Positions 33,872-43,426 of a DNA stretch of 46,725 nucleotides are shown piece by piece (the stretch's first letter is position 1; each line of letters starts with the position of its first letter). The position numbers and the translations under genes are program-made. Source of the stretch: Oricola nitratireducens (lineage in GTDB: Bacteria > Pseudomonadota > Alphaproteobacteria > Rhizobiales > Rhizobiaceae); NCBI RefSeq assembly GCF_014904745.1, contig NZ_JACZCS010000030.1, positions 1 through 46,725 on the forward strand, given 5' to 3'. The notes below the pieces were generated by a model. The model was given only the letters and a program-made list of their open reading frames with translations, was not told the DNA's origin and made no database searches.

Positions 33872-34684
33872 TCAGTTGCCCTCGAAAACCGGTTTCTCTT
33901 TGCCGACGAAAGCATGATAGGCGCGGGCGAAATCCTGCGTCTGCATGCAGATCGCCTGGGCCTGCGCTTCCGCTTCGATCGCCTGTTCGAGGCCCATGTT
34001 CCATTCCTGGTTCAGCTGCGTCTTGGTGATGCCGTGGGCGAAGGTCGGACCGGCGGCGAGCCGTTTGGCCAGCGCCATCGCCTCCTCTTCCAGTGCGTCG
34101 GCGGAATGCAACGCATTCCAGAAGCCCCAGTTGGCGCCTTCCTCGGCGCTCATCGTGCGGCCGGTATAGAGCAGTTCGGCGGCACGGCCCTGGCCGATAA
34201 TGCGCGGCAGCATGGCGCAAGCGCCCATGTCGCAACCGGCAAGGCCGACGCGGGTAAACAGGAATGCGGTCTTGGCTTCCGGCGTCGCCAGCCGCAGATC
34301 GGAGGCCATGGCGATGATCGCGCCGGCACCGACGCAGACGCCGTCGGCGGCGGCGACGATCGGCTTGCCGCATCCGATCATCGCCTTGACGAGATCGCCG
34401 GTCATGCGCGTGAAGGCGAGAAGCTCCTTCATGTCCATCCTGACCAGCGGGCCGATGATGTCGTGGACATCACCGCCGGAACAGAAATTGCCGCCATTGG
34501 AGGCAAAGACCACGACGTCGACATCGCTGGCGTAGACGAGCGCGCGGAAGGTGTCGCGCAACTCGGCATAGCTGTCGAAGGTCAGCGGGTTCTTACGGTC
34601 TGGCCGGTTCAGCCGGATGACGGCGATGCGATCCTCGACGTCCCACAGGAAATGCTTCGGCTTCAGCGATGCGAGTTCGGTCAT
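33872..34684 (-). CDS. Enoyl-CoA hydratase/crotonase family protein
   Basis: 270 residues, ATG overlapping the MarR stop. Crotonase fold with [16 protein letters not shown] (oxyanion strand), [21 protein letters not shown] (second oxyanion) and [15 protein letters not shown]. In ordinary hydratases the last segment carries a catalytic Glu (PE[IV]xLG); here it reads TRVGLAG, so simple hydration is doubtful. Crotonase relatives such as BadI open a 2-oxocyclohexane-carboxyl-CoA ring; a similar ring-opening role would fit this pathway but is inference. Confidence 0.88.
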   Translation of the reverse strand: MTELASLKPKHFLWDVEDRIAVIRLNRPDRKNPLTFDSYAELRDTFRALVYASDVDVVVFASNGGNFCSGGDVHDIIGPLVRMDMKELLAFTRMTGDLVKAMIGCGKPIVAAADGVCVGAGAIIAMASDLRLATPEAKTAFLFTRVGLAGCDMGACAMLPRIIGQGRAAELLYTGRTMSAEEGANWGFWNALHSADALEEEAMALAKRLAAGPTFAHGITKTQLNQEWNMGLEQAIEAEAQAQAICMQTQDFARAYHAFVGKEKPVFEGN

Positions 34685-35121
34685 TGGTCTTCCTTTCGCA
34701 TCCGTTTGAGAATGCCATTCAACGTGTCTAGGTCTTCCCCGGAAAGACCGCCGAAAAGCGCGTTCACCTCGCGCTCATGCTCGGCGGCCAGATGTTCGAA
34801 GTTGGTGCGGCCCTTGTCCGTCAGCGCGACATGCACTGTGCGCCGGTCGCTTTCCGAGGGGATGCGGCGCACGAGGCCGTCCGCCTCGAGCCGGTCGACG
34901 ACGGCGGTGGCATTGCCGTTGGAGACGAGTAGCATGCGCGACAGTTCCGACATGGTCACCGGCTCGCGACTGCGAAACAGCGCCGCCATGACATCGAAGC
35001 GCGGCAGCGTCGTGTTGTGATTGACGCGCAGGAATTCGCGCAGATGGCTTTCGCTGGCGCGGGTAATGCCCAACAGCCTGATCCAGAGTTTCAGGCGGCG
35101 CTTCGACAGCGGATCGCTCAC
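34681..35121 (-). CDS. MarR family transcriptional regulator
   Basis: 146 residues. The GTG start at 35121 overlaps the SDR stop (GTGA); the longer frame upstream is a shadow of the SDR gene. The winged helix is [29 protein letters not shown] with the wing [16 protein letters not shown]. MarR proteins in aromatic-CoA operons usually bind the CoA thioester and then release DNA, so 2-aminobenzoyl-CoA is a likely effector. The operator is probably the palindrome at 38199-38214 upstream of the operon. Being third in the operon it regulates itself. Confidence 0.9.
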   Translation of the reverse strand: MSDPLSKRRLKLWIRLLGITRASESHLREFLRVNHNTTLPRFDVMAALFRSREPVTMSELSRMLLVSNGNATAVVDRLEADGLVRRIPSESDRRTVHVALTDKGRTNFEHLAAEHEREVNALFGGLSGEDLDTLNGILKRMRKEDQ

Positions 35122-35858
35122 GACTCGCCCCCGGTGATCGCGATGGCCTGGCCGTTGACGCCTTCCGAGCCCGGGCCGCAGAGGTAGAGCGCGGCGGCCG
35201 TCACCTCGGCCGGCTGAATCAGCCGGCGCTGCGGATTGGTCGCGGTCACGGCGGCGATCGCATCCTCGCGGCTGCGTCCGGTCTTCTGCATGATGTTGGC
35301 GATTGTGCGCTCGGTCATCTCGGTCTCGATATAACCGGGACAGATCGCGTTCGCGGTCACTGGCTGGCGGGCGACCTCGTGGGCGACCGAACGGATCATT
35401 CCGACGACGCCATGCTTGGAGGCCGAATAGGCGGAAATGTAGCCGGCGCCCTTCAGCCCGGCGACCGAGGCGACCGCGATCAGCCGGCCCCATCCATGCA
35501 TCTGGCGCAATCCCTCGCGCATCGTCAGGAAAGTGCCGGTCAGATTGACGGCGATCAGGGCGTTCCACTGGTCGAGGCTGGTCTTGGCCAGCGCCGAACT
35601 TTCGGCCGCGCCGGCATTGGCGATGACGATATCGACCGGTCCGGCTTCCTCGAACATCGCCTTGACACTCGCCTCGTCGGTGACGTCGGCGGTGACGCAG
35701 CGGATCGCCGCGTTGCCAGCGGCGACCTTTTCGAGCGGTTCGCGGCGCCTTCCGGCGATCACGATTTCGGCTCCCGCCTCGGCAAAGCCGCGCGCGAAGT
35801 CGGCGCCGGTGCCGGTGCCGCCTCCGGTGATCAGGACCCTCTTGCCGGCAATCGTCAT
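35118..35858 (-). CDS. Short-chain dehydrogenase/reductase
   Basis: 246 residues. Rossmann motif TGGGTGTG at 11-18, NAG at 81-83, catalytic S131, Y144 and K148 (YSASK), and the PGYIETEM loop. GRRRE after the second strand suggests NADP(H) or NAD(H) choice cannot be fixed with confidence. It should oxidise or reduce a hydroxyl/keto group of a ring CoA thioester. ATG overlaps the upstream monooxygenase/reductase stop (ATGA). A longer reading from 35936 lacks support. Confidence 0.88.
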   Translation of the reverse strand: MTIAGKRVLITGGGTGTGADFARGFAEAGAEIVIAGRRREPLEKVAAGNAAIRCVTADVTDEASVKAMFEEAGPVDIVIANAGAAESSALAKTSLDQWNALIAVNLTGTFLTMREGLRQMHGWGRLIAVASVAGLKGAGYISAYSASKHGVVGMIRSVAHEVARQPVTANAICPGYIETEMTERTIANIMQKTGRSREDAIAAVTATNPQRRLIQPAEVTAAALYLCGPGSEGVNGQAIAITGGES

Positions 35859-38143
35859 GCGCGTATCGCCTCCTGCTGCGCGCGCTCTTCGAGGCGGAAC
35901 GCCTGGTTGCGGCCGGCCAGATAGGGCAACGGCCAATGTGCGTCCCGGTCGCCGAGCATCACGGCCGCATGCAGCGTCCAGTAGGGGTCGGCGAGGTGTG
36001 GCCGGGCGAGACAGACGAGATCGGCGCGTCCGGCCATCAGGATCGAATTGACGTGATCGACCTCGAAGATGTTGCCGACCGCCATGGTGGCGATCCCGGT
36101 CTCGTTGCGGATGCGATCGGAGAACGGCGTCTGGAACATGCGCCCGTAGATCGGCTTCGCCTCGGTCGAGGTCTGGCCCGCCGACACGTCAATGATATCG
36201 GCTCCGGCTTCATGGAACATTTTCGCGATCTCGACGGCATCCTCAGGGGTGATGCCGTCGCTCCCCACCCAGTCATTTGCCGAGATGCGCACGGACATCG
36301 GCTTTTCCTCCGGCCAAGCCGCGCGCATGGCTGCGAAAACCTCGAGCGGATAGCGCATCCGGTTTTCAAGGCTGCCACCATATTCATCGGTGCGCAGGTT
36401 GGAAAGCGGCGAGATGAAGGAGGAAATCAGGTAGCCGTGCGCGGCATGCAGTTCGATCATGTCGAAGCCGGACCGCTCGGCCATCCCGGTCGCGGTGACG
36501 AACTCGGCCTTGACCGCATCCATATCGGCGCGGTCCATCGCCTTCGGCACCACGTGGTCGGGCGACCAGGCAATCGCCGAGGGCGAGATGATCGGCCAGC
36601 CGTCTTCGACGAGCGGCTTTTCGTCGTCTTCCCACGGGACCTGGACCGAGGCCTTGCGCCCGGCATGGCCGATCTGGCAGCAGATCTTCGCCTCGGTTTC
36701 CGCATGGACGAAATCGACCAGGCGCTTCCAGCCGGTCTCGTGTTCCGGCGCATAGAGGCCGGGACAGCCCGGCGTGATCCGCCCTTCCGGCGAAACGCAG
36801 GTCATCTCGGTATAGACAAGCCCCGCGCCGCCCTTGGCGCGCTCGGCGTAATGGATGAAATGCCAGTCGGTCGGACAGCCGTCGACAGCCTTGTATTGCG
36901 CCATCGGCGAGACGACGACGCGGTTGGCCAGTTCCATGTTGCGCAGCTTGTAGGGCGCAAACATCGGCGTGCGGCCCGGCTTGCCGCCGGCCTGCGCCTG
37001 GAACCAGTCCTCCGCCTTGCGCAGCCATTTCGGATCGCGCAGACGCAGGTTCTCGTGGCTGATGCGCTGCGAGCGGGTGAGCAGCGAATAGTTGAACTGG
37101 ATCGGATCGAGATCGAGATAGCGCTCGACCTCCTCGAACCATTCAAGGCTGTTGCGCGCGGCCGACTGGAGCCGCAGCACTTCCACCCGCCGCTCTTCCT
37201 GGTAGCGCTCGAAGGCGGCTTCCATGGTCGGCTCGGAATGCAGGTAGTCGGCGAGCGCGATCGCGCTGTCGAAGGCAAGGCGCGAGCCCGAACCGATCGA
37301 GAAGTGACCGGTCGCCGCCGCGTCGCCCATCAGCACGACGTTGCCGTTGTACCATTTCTCGCAGATCACCCGCGGGAACTGCATCCAGACCGCCGAACCG
37401 CGCAGATGCGCGGCATTCGACATCAGCTCGTGGCCGCCGAGATGCTTCTCGAAGATCTTGCGGCAGGTCTCGACGGTTTCTTCCTTCGACATGTGCTCGA
37501 AGCCCCAGCGCTCCCATGTCGGCGGCAGGCATTCGACGATGAAGGTCGCGGTGTTGTCGTCGAACTGGTAGATATGGGCCCAAACCCAGCCGTGTTCCGT
37601 CTTCTCGAAGATGAAGGTGAAGGCGTCATTGAATTTCTGGTGGGTGCCTAGCCAGACGAACTTGCACTTGCGCATGTCGATGTCGGGCTTGAAGACATCC
37701 TCGTATTCACGCCGCACGAGGGAATTGATGCCGTCCGCGCCGACGACGAGATCGTAATCGCGCCGGTATTCCTCGGCCGACTTGAACTCCGTCTCGAACC
37801 GCATCTCGACGCCCAGTTCACGGGCGCGTTCCTGCAGGATGATCAGCATCTGCTTGCGGCCGATACCGGCAAAGCCGTGCCCGCCGGAGACGGTGCGCAC
37901 ACCCTTGTGGATCACCGCGATATCGTCCCAATAGGCGAAATGATCGCGGATCGCCTCCGTGCTCTTGGGATCGTTCTTCTGCATGCGCTCCAGCGCATCG
38001 TCGGACAGGACGACGCCCCAGCCGAAGGTGTCGTTGGCGCGGTTGCGCTCCAGCACGGTCACGTCATGCGACGGATCGCGCAGTTTCATCGAGATAGCGA
38101 AATAAAGCCCGGCGGGACCGCCGCCCAAACACAAAATCTTCAT
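35855..38143 (-). CDS. Bifunctional 2-aminobenzoyl-CoA monooxygenase/reductase (ACMR type)
   Basis: 762 residues made of two flavin domains. The N-terminal half (1-about 385) is a group A FAD monooxygenase: GGGPAGL at 7-13, GADG at 135-138 and [14 protein letters not shown] from 273. The C-terminal part (about 392-762) is an Old Yellow Enzyme-type reductase: [28 protein letters not shown] at 490-497, ELHAAHGYL and the late [17 protein letters not shown]. In Azoarcus evansii this fusion hydroxylates and reduces 2-aminobenzoyl-CoA, destroying aromaticity. Close relatives are annotated salicylyl-CoA 5-hydroxylase. With kynureninase and a CoA ligase in the operon, aminobenzoyl-CoA is the better substrate. 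First gene of the operon; GGGGAG precedes the ATG. Confidence 0.92.
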   Translation of the reverse strand: MKILCLGGGPAGLYFAISMKLRDPSHDVTVLERNRANDTFGWGVVLSDDALERMQKNDPKSTEAIRDHFAYWDDIAVIHKGVRTVSGGHGFAGIGRKQMLIILQERARELGVEMRFETEFKSAEEYRRDYDLVVGADGINSLVRREYEDVFKPDIDMRKCKFVWLGTHQKFNDAFTFIFEKTEHGWVWAHIYQFDDNTATFIVECLPPTWERWGFEHMSKEETVETCRKIFEKHLGGHELMSNAAHLRGSAVWMQFPRVICEKWYNGNVVLMGDAAATGHFSIGSGSRLAFDSAIALADYLHSEPTMEAAFERYQEERRVEVLRLQSAARNSLEWFEEVERYLDLDPIQFNYSLLTRSQRISHENLRLRDPKWLRKAEDWFQAQAGGKPGRTPMFAPYKLRNMELANRVVVSPMAQYKAVDGCPTDWHFIHYAERAKGGAGLVYTEMTCVSPEGRITPGCPGLYAPEHETGWKRLVDFVHAETEAKICCQIGHAGRKASVQVPWEDDEKPLVEDGWPIISPSAIAWSPDHVVPKAMDRADMDAVKAEFVTATGMAERSGFDMIELHAAHGYLISSFISPLSNLRTDEYGGSLENRMRYPLEVFAAMRAAWPEEKPMSVRISANDWVGSDGITPEDAVEIAKMFHEAGADIIDVSAGQTSTEAKPIYGRMFQTPFSDRIRNETGIATMAVGNIFEVDHVNSILMAGRADLVCLARPHLADPYWTLHAAVMLGDRDAHWPLPYLAGRNQAFRLEERAQQEAIRA

Positions 38144-38198
38144 GGAATCTCCCCGGAGACACGCTCCTTTAGCCAGAGAATGCCATCAAGCAAAAATT

Positions 38199-38214
38199 AT
38201 TTCAAGCTTGAAAT
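38199..38214. promoter_or_regulatory. Palindromic operator for the tryptophan/aminobenzoyl-CoA operon
   Basis: ATTTCAAGCTTGAAAT is a perfect 16-bp palindrome 56 bases upstream of the operon's first start codon. Further half-sites TCAAG (38186-38190) and CTTGA (38221-38225) flank it in an AT-rich stretch. It is the expected size and symmetry of a MarR-family site. Confidence 0.65.
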
Positions 38215-38306
38215 TTTAACCTTGAAGCTTTTTGCCGCGAATACCGAACCGGCGGGCATCCGCACCGGACTTCTGATTTGGAGAGATGAAGAATACCGGC
38301 GGGTGG

Positions 38307-39269
38307 CTACCGGGCCACGGCCACCCGGTTACGGCCGCCGTTCTTGGCGTTGTAGAGGGCAGTATCGGCGCGGGCCACGAGCCGATCGAAGCTCGTTTCG
38401 CCGTCCGCCAGGGAGGCGACGCCGAGGGAAACCGTGAAGCGGAACGTTCCGGATTCGGCGCGCACGTCGATGGCGTTGGCCGCCTCGCGAAGCTTTTCAC
38501 CCAGCGCCTCTGTCGCCTGCAGGCCGAAGCCGGGAAGCAGCAGCAGGAACTCCTCGCCGCCGATCCGCGCGAAAACGGCGTCCTCGCCACCTTCCGCGCG
38601 CACGATCTCGCTGGCCGCGCCGGCGAGCGAGATCAGCGCCTGATCGCCCACGCCATGGCCGTAACCGTCATTGATCTTCTTGAAATGGTCGACATCGAGC
38701 AGCGCAACGGAGAGATCGAAACCCTCTTCGGCCGCCTTCTGCATGTGGCGGGCGGCTTCGGTGAAGACGTGGCGGCGATTGTGGGCGCCGGTCAGTTCGT
38801 CGATGATGGAGAGTTGCTGGAGCTTGCGTTGCTTCTGCTTCAGATCGCTGACATCCTGCAGCAGAATCTGGACAACCGGCGTTCCCGCCCAGGGAAGCCG
38901 TACCGAGATCAGCTTGATGCAGATCGCCCGGCCGACTCGGTTGTGCAGCAGCGTTTCCTGATTGATCGGCTCGATGCCGTTGTCGAACGACCGGTCGATC
39001 TGCCGCATGACGCCGGGGATTTCGCTCTTGGCAACGAAATCGAGCAGATGCTGGCCGACAATCTCGCCACGCCGCACACCAAGCATCCGGTAGGCTTCCT
39101 GGTTGGCAAAGAGTATGCCCTGCCTTGTATGGATGAGAAGACCCATCGGCATGATGTCCAGCATCATGCCCATACGCTCCTGCGTATCGATCAATGCCTG
39201 CTGGGTGACCTTCGCGGCATCCAGGGAATCCTCCTCGTAGAAGAACTCCCGCGTGAGTGCTCGACCCAT
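38307..39269 (-). CDS. PAS-GGDEF diguanylate cyclase
   Basis: 320 residues from the ATG at 39269, preceded by AGGGGGAG; an upstream TTG at 39293 is not favoured. A PAS sensor (about 30-143, with MPMGLLIHTRQGILFANQEA) is linked by a coiled coil (KQKQRKLQQL) to a GGDEF domain with DELTGAHNRR, DVDHFKKINDGYGHGVGD and the active-site GGEEF at 237-241. It should make cyclic di-GMP. No RxxD inhibitory site precedes GGEEF by the usual 5 residues, so product feedback may be absent. No membrane helices. The PAS ligand is unknown; its neighbours give no clear link. Confidence 0.9.
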   Translation of the reverse strand: MGRALTREFFYEEDSLDAAKVTQQALIDTQERMGMMLDIMPMGLLIHTRQGILFANQEAYRMLGVRRGEIVGQHLLDFVAKSEIPGVMRQIDRSFDNGIEPINQETLLHNRVGRAICIKLISVRLPWAGTPVVQILLQDVSDLKQKQRKLQQLSIIDELTGAHNRRHVFTEAARHMQKAAEEGFDLSVALLDVDHFKKINDGYGHGVGDQALISLAGAASEIVRAEGGEDAVFARIGGEEFLLLLPGFGLQATEALGEKLREAANAIDVRAESGTFRFTVSLGVASLADGETSFDRLVARADTALYNAKNGGRNRVAVAR

Positions 39270-39403
39270 TACGCTCCCCCTTACCCCACGCAAGCCATGT
39301 ATCAGGGATCGTAAACAATGGGTTTCCCAAACGGGAACATATGCCCGGATTCGGTCTCATCACACATTTTTGTAAGCGTTGACTTACCAGATCCTGCAAA
39401 ATC

Positions 39404-40132
39404 TCAGGGGGATTTTTCGATGGTGCCGGCAAACTCCGCTTTGGAAAACGGGACAGCTTCTCCGGGCCGGCCGGCGCGGAACACCTCCGGTCGTATCGCG
39501 CGAACGAAGTCGCGCGCACGCGACAGGTGACCACGGATGGCCGCATCCGCCGCCGCCGCATCACCGGCAAGAATCGCCGAGGCGACGACGCGGTGCTCAT
39601 GCAGGGACTCCATCATGACATCGCCCGTCAGTTCCGACGCGATCTGCGCCATGATAAGCGAAAGCTGAAGCTGACTGTTGAGCTTGACCAACTGACCGTT
39701 GCCCGCCGCCTCGAAAACCGCGGCGTGAAAGCGCCGGTTCTCGGCGAGATAATCGGAGGTTGAGAAGCGCGGCACCTCCTCCCATATCGGCGCGATCCGG
39801 CGCTCGAAGCGCTCGCGCGTGCCTGGATCGGCGATCTTTTCCGCGGCGAGCCGGGCGGCAAGCGCCTCCAGCTCCAAGCGGATTTCGAACAGCTCCATCG
39901 CCTCGGTCATGGTCAGCCGCCGCACCAGGGCGCCGCGATTGGGAACGATCTCAATCACGCCCTCTGCGGAGAGACGGCGGAACGCTTCGCGCAACAGGCT
40001 GCGGCTGACGCCGAGTTCGGCCGTCAGGTCGGCTTCGACGAGGCGCTGCCCCGGCACAAAGCGCCCGGCCTGGATCGCCTGCATGAGAAAGTCGACGACC
40101 GTGTCGCCCTTGGCGCCGTGGCGTGGTTCCAT
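39404..40132 (-). CDS. GntR family regulator (FCD domain) of the lyase/TRAP operon
   Basis: 242 residues from the ATG at 40132 (GGAG 10 bases upstream; an ATG at 40141 is too close to it). The winged helix covers about 8-75 (AELGVSRSLLREAFRRLSAEGV), and the FCD domain about 85-225, with NRRFHAAVFEAAGN carrying a typical metal-ligand His. It is divergent from the citrate-synthase-like gene, with a palindrome ATTGTCCGACAAT over the promoter between them, so it likely represses that operon and binds its substrate. Confidence 0.9.
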   Translation of the reverse strand: MEPRHGAKGDTVVDFLMQAIQAGRFVPGQRLVEADLTAELGVSRSLLREAFRRLSAEGVIEIVPNRGALVRRLTMTEAMELFEIRLELEALAARLAAEKIADPGTRERFERRIAPIWEEVPRFSTSDYLAENRRFHAAVFEAAGNGQLVKLNSQLQLSLIMAQIASELTGDVMMESLHEHRVVASAILAGDAAAADAAIRGHLSRARDFVRAIRPEVFRAGRPGEAVPFSKAEFAGTIEKSP

Positions 40133-40200
40133 CCGTATCATTCTCCGCGCCGGCAGCCCGGCCATTCGGTTCCCCGTCAATCTAGAGACGGGGCGTCGTA

Positions 40201-40229
40201 TTGACAACAGCAAAATTGTCCGACAATAT
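40201..40229 (+). promoter_or_regulatory. Promoter with overlapping GntR-type operator
   Basis: TTGACA at 40201-40206 as -35 and ACAATA/CAATAT near 40223-40229 as -10. ATTGTCCGACAAT (40215-40227) is a perfect inverted repeat fitting the TnGTnnnACnA pattern of GntR/FCD regulators and covers the -10 region. Confidence 0.75.
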
Positions 40230-40257
40230 TGCCCGACTTTTCGGGAGGTGTCGAACA

Positions 40258-41046
40258 ATGATGATCGGAAAAAACGCGGGAGCGACCACGGCGATCAGCA
40301 CCGCTGACGCACAGAGCGTCACCGTTCGCGGTCGCGATCTGTGCTCCGACCTGATGGGGCGCGTCGGCTTCACCGATTATTTCTGCCTGCTGCTCACAGG
40401 CAGGGAACCGACCGAAAACCAGCGTTTCTTTCTCGATTTGCTGCTCGTGGCGATCGCCGAACACGGCCTCGTGCCGACTAACCAGGTCGCGCGGATGACC
40501 TATGACGCCGACCCCTCCGCACTCCAGGCGGCCGTCGCGGCGGGTATATTGGGTTGCGGCTCGGTCGTTCTCGGTACCGCGCAGTCTTGCGGCGAATTCC
40601 TCATTCAAGCCAGGCGCATGACCGACGAAACCCGCGGCGATCCCGCAACGACAATCCGGGACCTGGTTGCGGAAATCCGCCGCGAAGGCGGTAAGGTTCC
40701 GGGTTTCGGTCATCCGCTGCACAAACCGGTCGATCCGCGCGCCCAACGCATCCTCGACCTCGCGGAAGAACGCACCGCCGGCAGCCCTTATGTCGCTCTC
40801 GCGCGGGTGGCCGCGACGGTGGTGCCGGAAGCCTGGGGCAAACCGTTGCCAATGAACGTCTCGATGGCAATCGCCGCGGTCCTGCTCGACCTGGAATTCC
40901 CCGCCGGCATGCTGAAAGCGATCCCGATCCTTGCCCGAACCGCGAGCCTGCTTGCGCATCTCGGCGAGGAGCAGAAAAATCCGATCGGCTTTCTCATGGC
41001 GCATCACGCCGAAAACGCCATTACCTACGAAGAGCGGGCGTCGTGA
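40258..41046 (+). CDS. Citrate-synthase-like / citryl-CoA lyase family protein
   Basis: 262 residues from the ATG at 40258 (GGGAGG upstream). It has the short citrate-synthase fold of citryl-CoA lyases. GFGHPLHKPVDPRAQRI (H152) matches the conserved second active-site His of the family. The usual first His region reads VVLGTAQSCGEF, and the catalytic Asp of the NVD motif is Ser here (PMNVSMAIAAVLLDL, S202). Members make or break carbon-carbon bonds between acetyl-type CoA thioesters and keto acids. Paired with a CoA ligase, cleavage of an acyl-CoA by a retro-Claisen step is plausible. It shares one base with the next gene. Confidence 0.8.
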   Translation: MMIGKNAGATTAISTADAQSVTVRGRDLCSDLMGRVGFTDYFCLLLTGREPTENQRFFLDLLLVAIAEHGLVPTNQVARMTYDADPSALQAAVAAGILGCGSVVLGTAQSCGEFLIQARRMTDETRGDPATTIRDLVAEIRREGGKVPGFGHPLHKPVDPRAQRILDLAEERTAGSPYVALARVAATVVPEAWGKPLPMNVSMAIAAVLLDLEFPAGMLKAIPILARTASLLAHLGEEQKNPIGFLMAHHAENAITYEERAS

Positions 41047-42359
41047 TGCACAACGTCGCCGCCGAGACCCTTCCCTGGGACAAGCAGTCCAGCGCCGATG
41101 ACCCTGCCTATCGCGAGCAGATTGCCTGGCTGTTCGAGCACTCGCCCTTCTATCGCGGCAAGCTCGAAAAGGCCGGATTCCGGGATGCCACAAGCGTCGG
41201 CGGACTGGCGGAAATCGCCGCCCTTCCCTTCACGGAAAAGGACGAATTGCGCCAAAGTCGCACGCCGGACAATCCGATCGGAACGCATCGCGCCGCGGCA
41301 ATGGAAGACATCATCCGCATCTATTCGACAAGTGGCACGACCGGCACGCCGAGCTATATCCCGTTGACCGGGGAAGACCTGTCCAACTGGGTCGAGATCT
41401 CCTGTCGCTCCTATGGCGCGTCTGGCGTGCGGCGCGGCCACATGATCGTCTCCACCTACAATGCCGGGCCGTTCGTTGCCGGCGTCACGCTCGACGCCTT
41501 CGCGGCGCTTGGCCTGTGCCATGTGCCGGTCGGCGCGGGAAACACCGAGCGGCTGATGTCGGCAGTCCGTCTTCTGAGGCCCGACATTCTCGCCTGCACA
41601 CCGTCCTACGCGCTGCATCTGGCCGAATGGGCCGCCGAGCGCGGTATCGACATCGCCAACTCGGCAATCGAACGCATTCTCGTCGCGGGCGAACCCGGCG
41701 GCGGCGAGCCGGCCATGCGCGCGCGCATCGAAGAGGCGTGGAACGCCAAGGTTACCGAGGCGATGGGCATTGGCGACATCTCGGTCTCGCTATGGGGCGA
41801 ATGCGAAGCACAGCAAGGCATGCACTTCTCGGGCCGCGGCATCGTCCATTTCGAACTGATCGACCCCGACTCCGGCGCACCTATCCCGTTCGAGGACGGC
41901 GCGGAGGGGGAACTCGTCTACACGCATCTGAAGCATCGCGCCGCACCGCTGCTGCGCTTCCGCAGCCGTGACCATGTTCGCATCCAGGCCGGACCATGTT
42001 CCTGCGGGCGCACTGCGCCGCGCGTGCGCTGCATCGGACGGACGGACGACATGATGATCGTACGCGGCGTCAACGTCTTTCCCACCGCCGTGCGGGAGGT
42101 CATCAACGAATTCTCGCCCACGGTGAGCGGCGTCATCTCGATCCGGCCGCAGACAAAGGGCGTCAAGCAACAGCCGCCGCTGCACATTGCCGTTGAACTC
42201 GCCGAAGGCATCGCCGGTGATGGCGCGCTGGCGGAGAACATCCGGAAGCGCGTCCGCGACAAGCTGGTCTTCACCAGCGCCATCGATCTCGTGCCGTGGG
42301 GCACGCTACCGCGCACGGACTACAAGTCGAAATTGGTGGACTGGTCCGCCGCGCAATAA
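41046..42359 (+). CDS. PaaK-like acyl-CoA ligase (phenylacetate-CoA ligase family)
   Basis: 437 residues from the ATG at 41046 (a GTG at 41043 is possible). Adenylate-forming enzyme of the PaaK branch: N-terminal AWLFEHSPFYRGKLEKAGF, P-loop STSGTTGTPSYIPLT, EAMGIGDISVSLWGECEAQQG, the FRSRDHVRIQAGPCSCGRTAPRVRCIGRTDDM segment (Cys-containing, split here) and VFPTAVREVI. The final KLV tail holds a Lys for the thioester step. It probably activates the organic acid imported by the TRAP system encoded next. The exact acid is not predictable; the branch often uses aryl-acetic or related acids. Confidence 0.85.
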   Translation: MHNVAAETLPWDKQSSADDPAYREQIAWLFEHSPFYRGKLEKAGFRDATSVGGLAEIAALPFTEKDELRQSRTPDNPIGTHRAAAMEDIIRIYSTSGTTGTPSYIPLTGEDLSNWVEISCRSYGASGVRRGHMIVSTYNAGPFVAGVTLDAFAALGLCHVPVGAGNTERLMSAVRLLRPDILACTPSYALHLAEWAAERGIDIANSAIERILVAGEPGGGEPAMRARIEEAWNAKVTEAMGIGDISVSLWGECEAQQGMHFSGRGIVHFELIDPDSGAPIPFEDGAEGELVYTHLKHRAAPLLRFRSRDHVRIQAGPCSCGRTAPRVRCIGRTDDMMIVRGVNVFPTAVREVINEFSPTVSGVISIRPQTKGVKQQPPLHIAVELAEGIAGDGALAENIRKRVRDKLVFTSAIDLVPWGTLPRTDYKSKLVDWSAAQ

Positions 42360-42400
42360 GTCGGACGACAAAACCAACCTCAATCAAACGGGAGGAAATG

Positions 42401-43411
42401 ATGAGGAAACTTGGATTGATACTCGGGTCGCTGGCGGCCTTGGCGACGGGCGCAGCGAGCGCGAATGCCGCCGAATACGAACTGAAGATCTCGTCGATGT
42501 TCCCGTCGACGCATTTCATCCAGAAGCTCGCTCTGGAGCCGTGGGCGAACGAGATCGAGGAGAAAACCGGCGGTCGGGTTCACATCACTTTCTTCTCCGC
42601 CGGATCGTCGCTCGGGGACGCGACCAAACAATACGATCAGGTGCGGTCCGGCGTCGTTGACTTCGCCGTCGGCATTCCGGCCATTCCGCGCGGGCGCCAT
42701 CCGCGTATCGTTCTGGTGGAACTGCCCTTCACCGTACCGAATTCCGCCGTCGGCACCTGCGCGCTGACCCGGATGAAGGACACGTTCCAGCCCGACTTCA
42801 AGGGCACCCGGATTCTCTCGTTGACGGTGACCGAGCCGAGCGCCGTTCACACGAAGGAAAAGGTCGAGACCCTCGATGATCTCAAGGGACTTCGCATCCG
42901 AACACCCACTCCGGCAATCACCGCCATGCTCGAGGAGATCGGCGCGACGCCTGTCGGCATGCCGCCCACGGAAATCTACGAAAGCGTGGAACGCGGCGTC
43001 GTTGACGGCAACATCATGCCGTGGGGACCTGTCGGCGCATTCAAGCTGTGGGAGGTGCTGCACTATCACATCGACGCGCGCATCAACCCGGTCAGCATGT
43101 ACACCCTGATGAACCAGCGCAGCTACGACTCGCTGCCCAAAGACATCCAGAAGGTCATCGACGAGACCAGTGACGAGGTCTTTTCCAACTGGGGACACTG
43201 GTGGGCGGATACGGACAAGGAAGCGATCGACGCCGCCAAGGCTAACGGCAATGAAATAATCCCGATGTCCGACGAGGTCCGCAATCAATGGCGCGAGCGG
43301 CTGATGCCGGTCGTCGACAACTACATCAAGACCGAGTCGGGCATGGATCCCGATGCAGCCAGGGCGATCTATGCCGACATCGGCAAGGCTGTCGCAGCTT
43401 GTGAAGACTAG
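42401..43411 (+). CDS. TRAP transporter substrate-binding protein (DctP type)
   Basis: 336 residues from the second ATG (42401), five bases after GGAGG. Signal peptide with cleavage after ANAAE (about residue 23-24). DctP-family pieces: MFPSTHFIQKLALEPWANEIEEKTGGRV (split over residues about 31-58), VETLDDLKGLRIRTPTPAIT (the conserved Arg that grips a carboxylate) and EIYESVERGVVDGNIMPWG. It captures an organic acid in the periplasm for the two membrane subunits that follow, using an ion gradient rather than ATP. Confidence 0.93.
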   Translation: MRKLGLILGSLAALATGAASANAAEYELKISSMFPSTHFIQKLALEPWANEIEEKTGGRVHITFFSAGSSLGDATKQYDQVRSGVVDFAVGIPAIPRGRHPRIVLVELPFTVPNSAVGTCALTRMKDTFQPDFKGTRILSLTVTEPSAVHTKEKVETLDDLKGLRIRTPTPAITAMLEEIGATPVGMPPTEIYESVERGVVDGNIMPWGPVGAFKLWEVLHYHIDARINPVSMYTLMNQRSYDSLPKDIQKVIDETSDEVFSNWGHWWADTDKEAIDAAKANGNEIIPMSDEVRNQWRERLMPVVDNYIKTESGMDPDAARAIYADIGKAVAACED

Positions 43412-43426
43412 AACAGGCCGAACGGA

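Noticed and set aside
35936-37651. 571-residue + strand frame opposite the monooxygenase/reductase
   Set aside because: Shadow frame; the minus strand carries clear FAD and OYE motifs.
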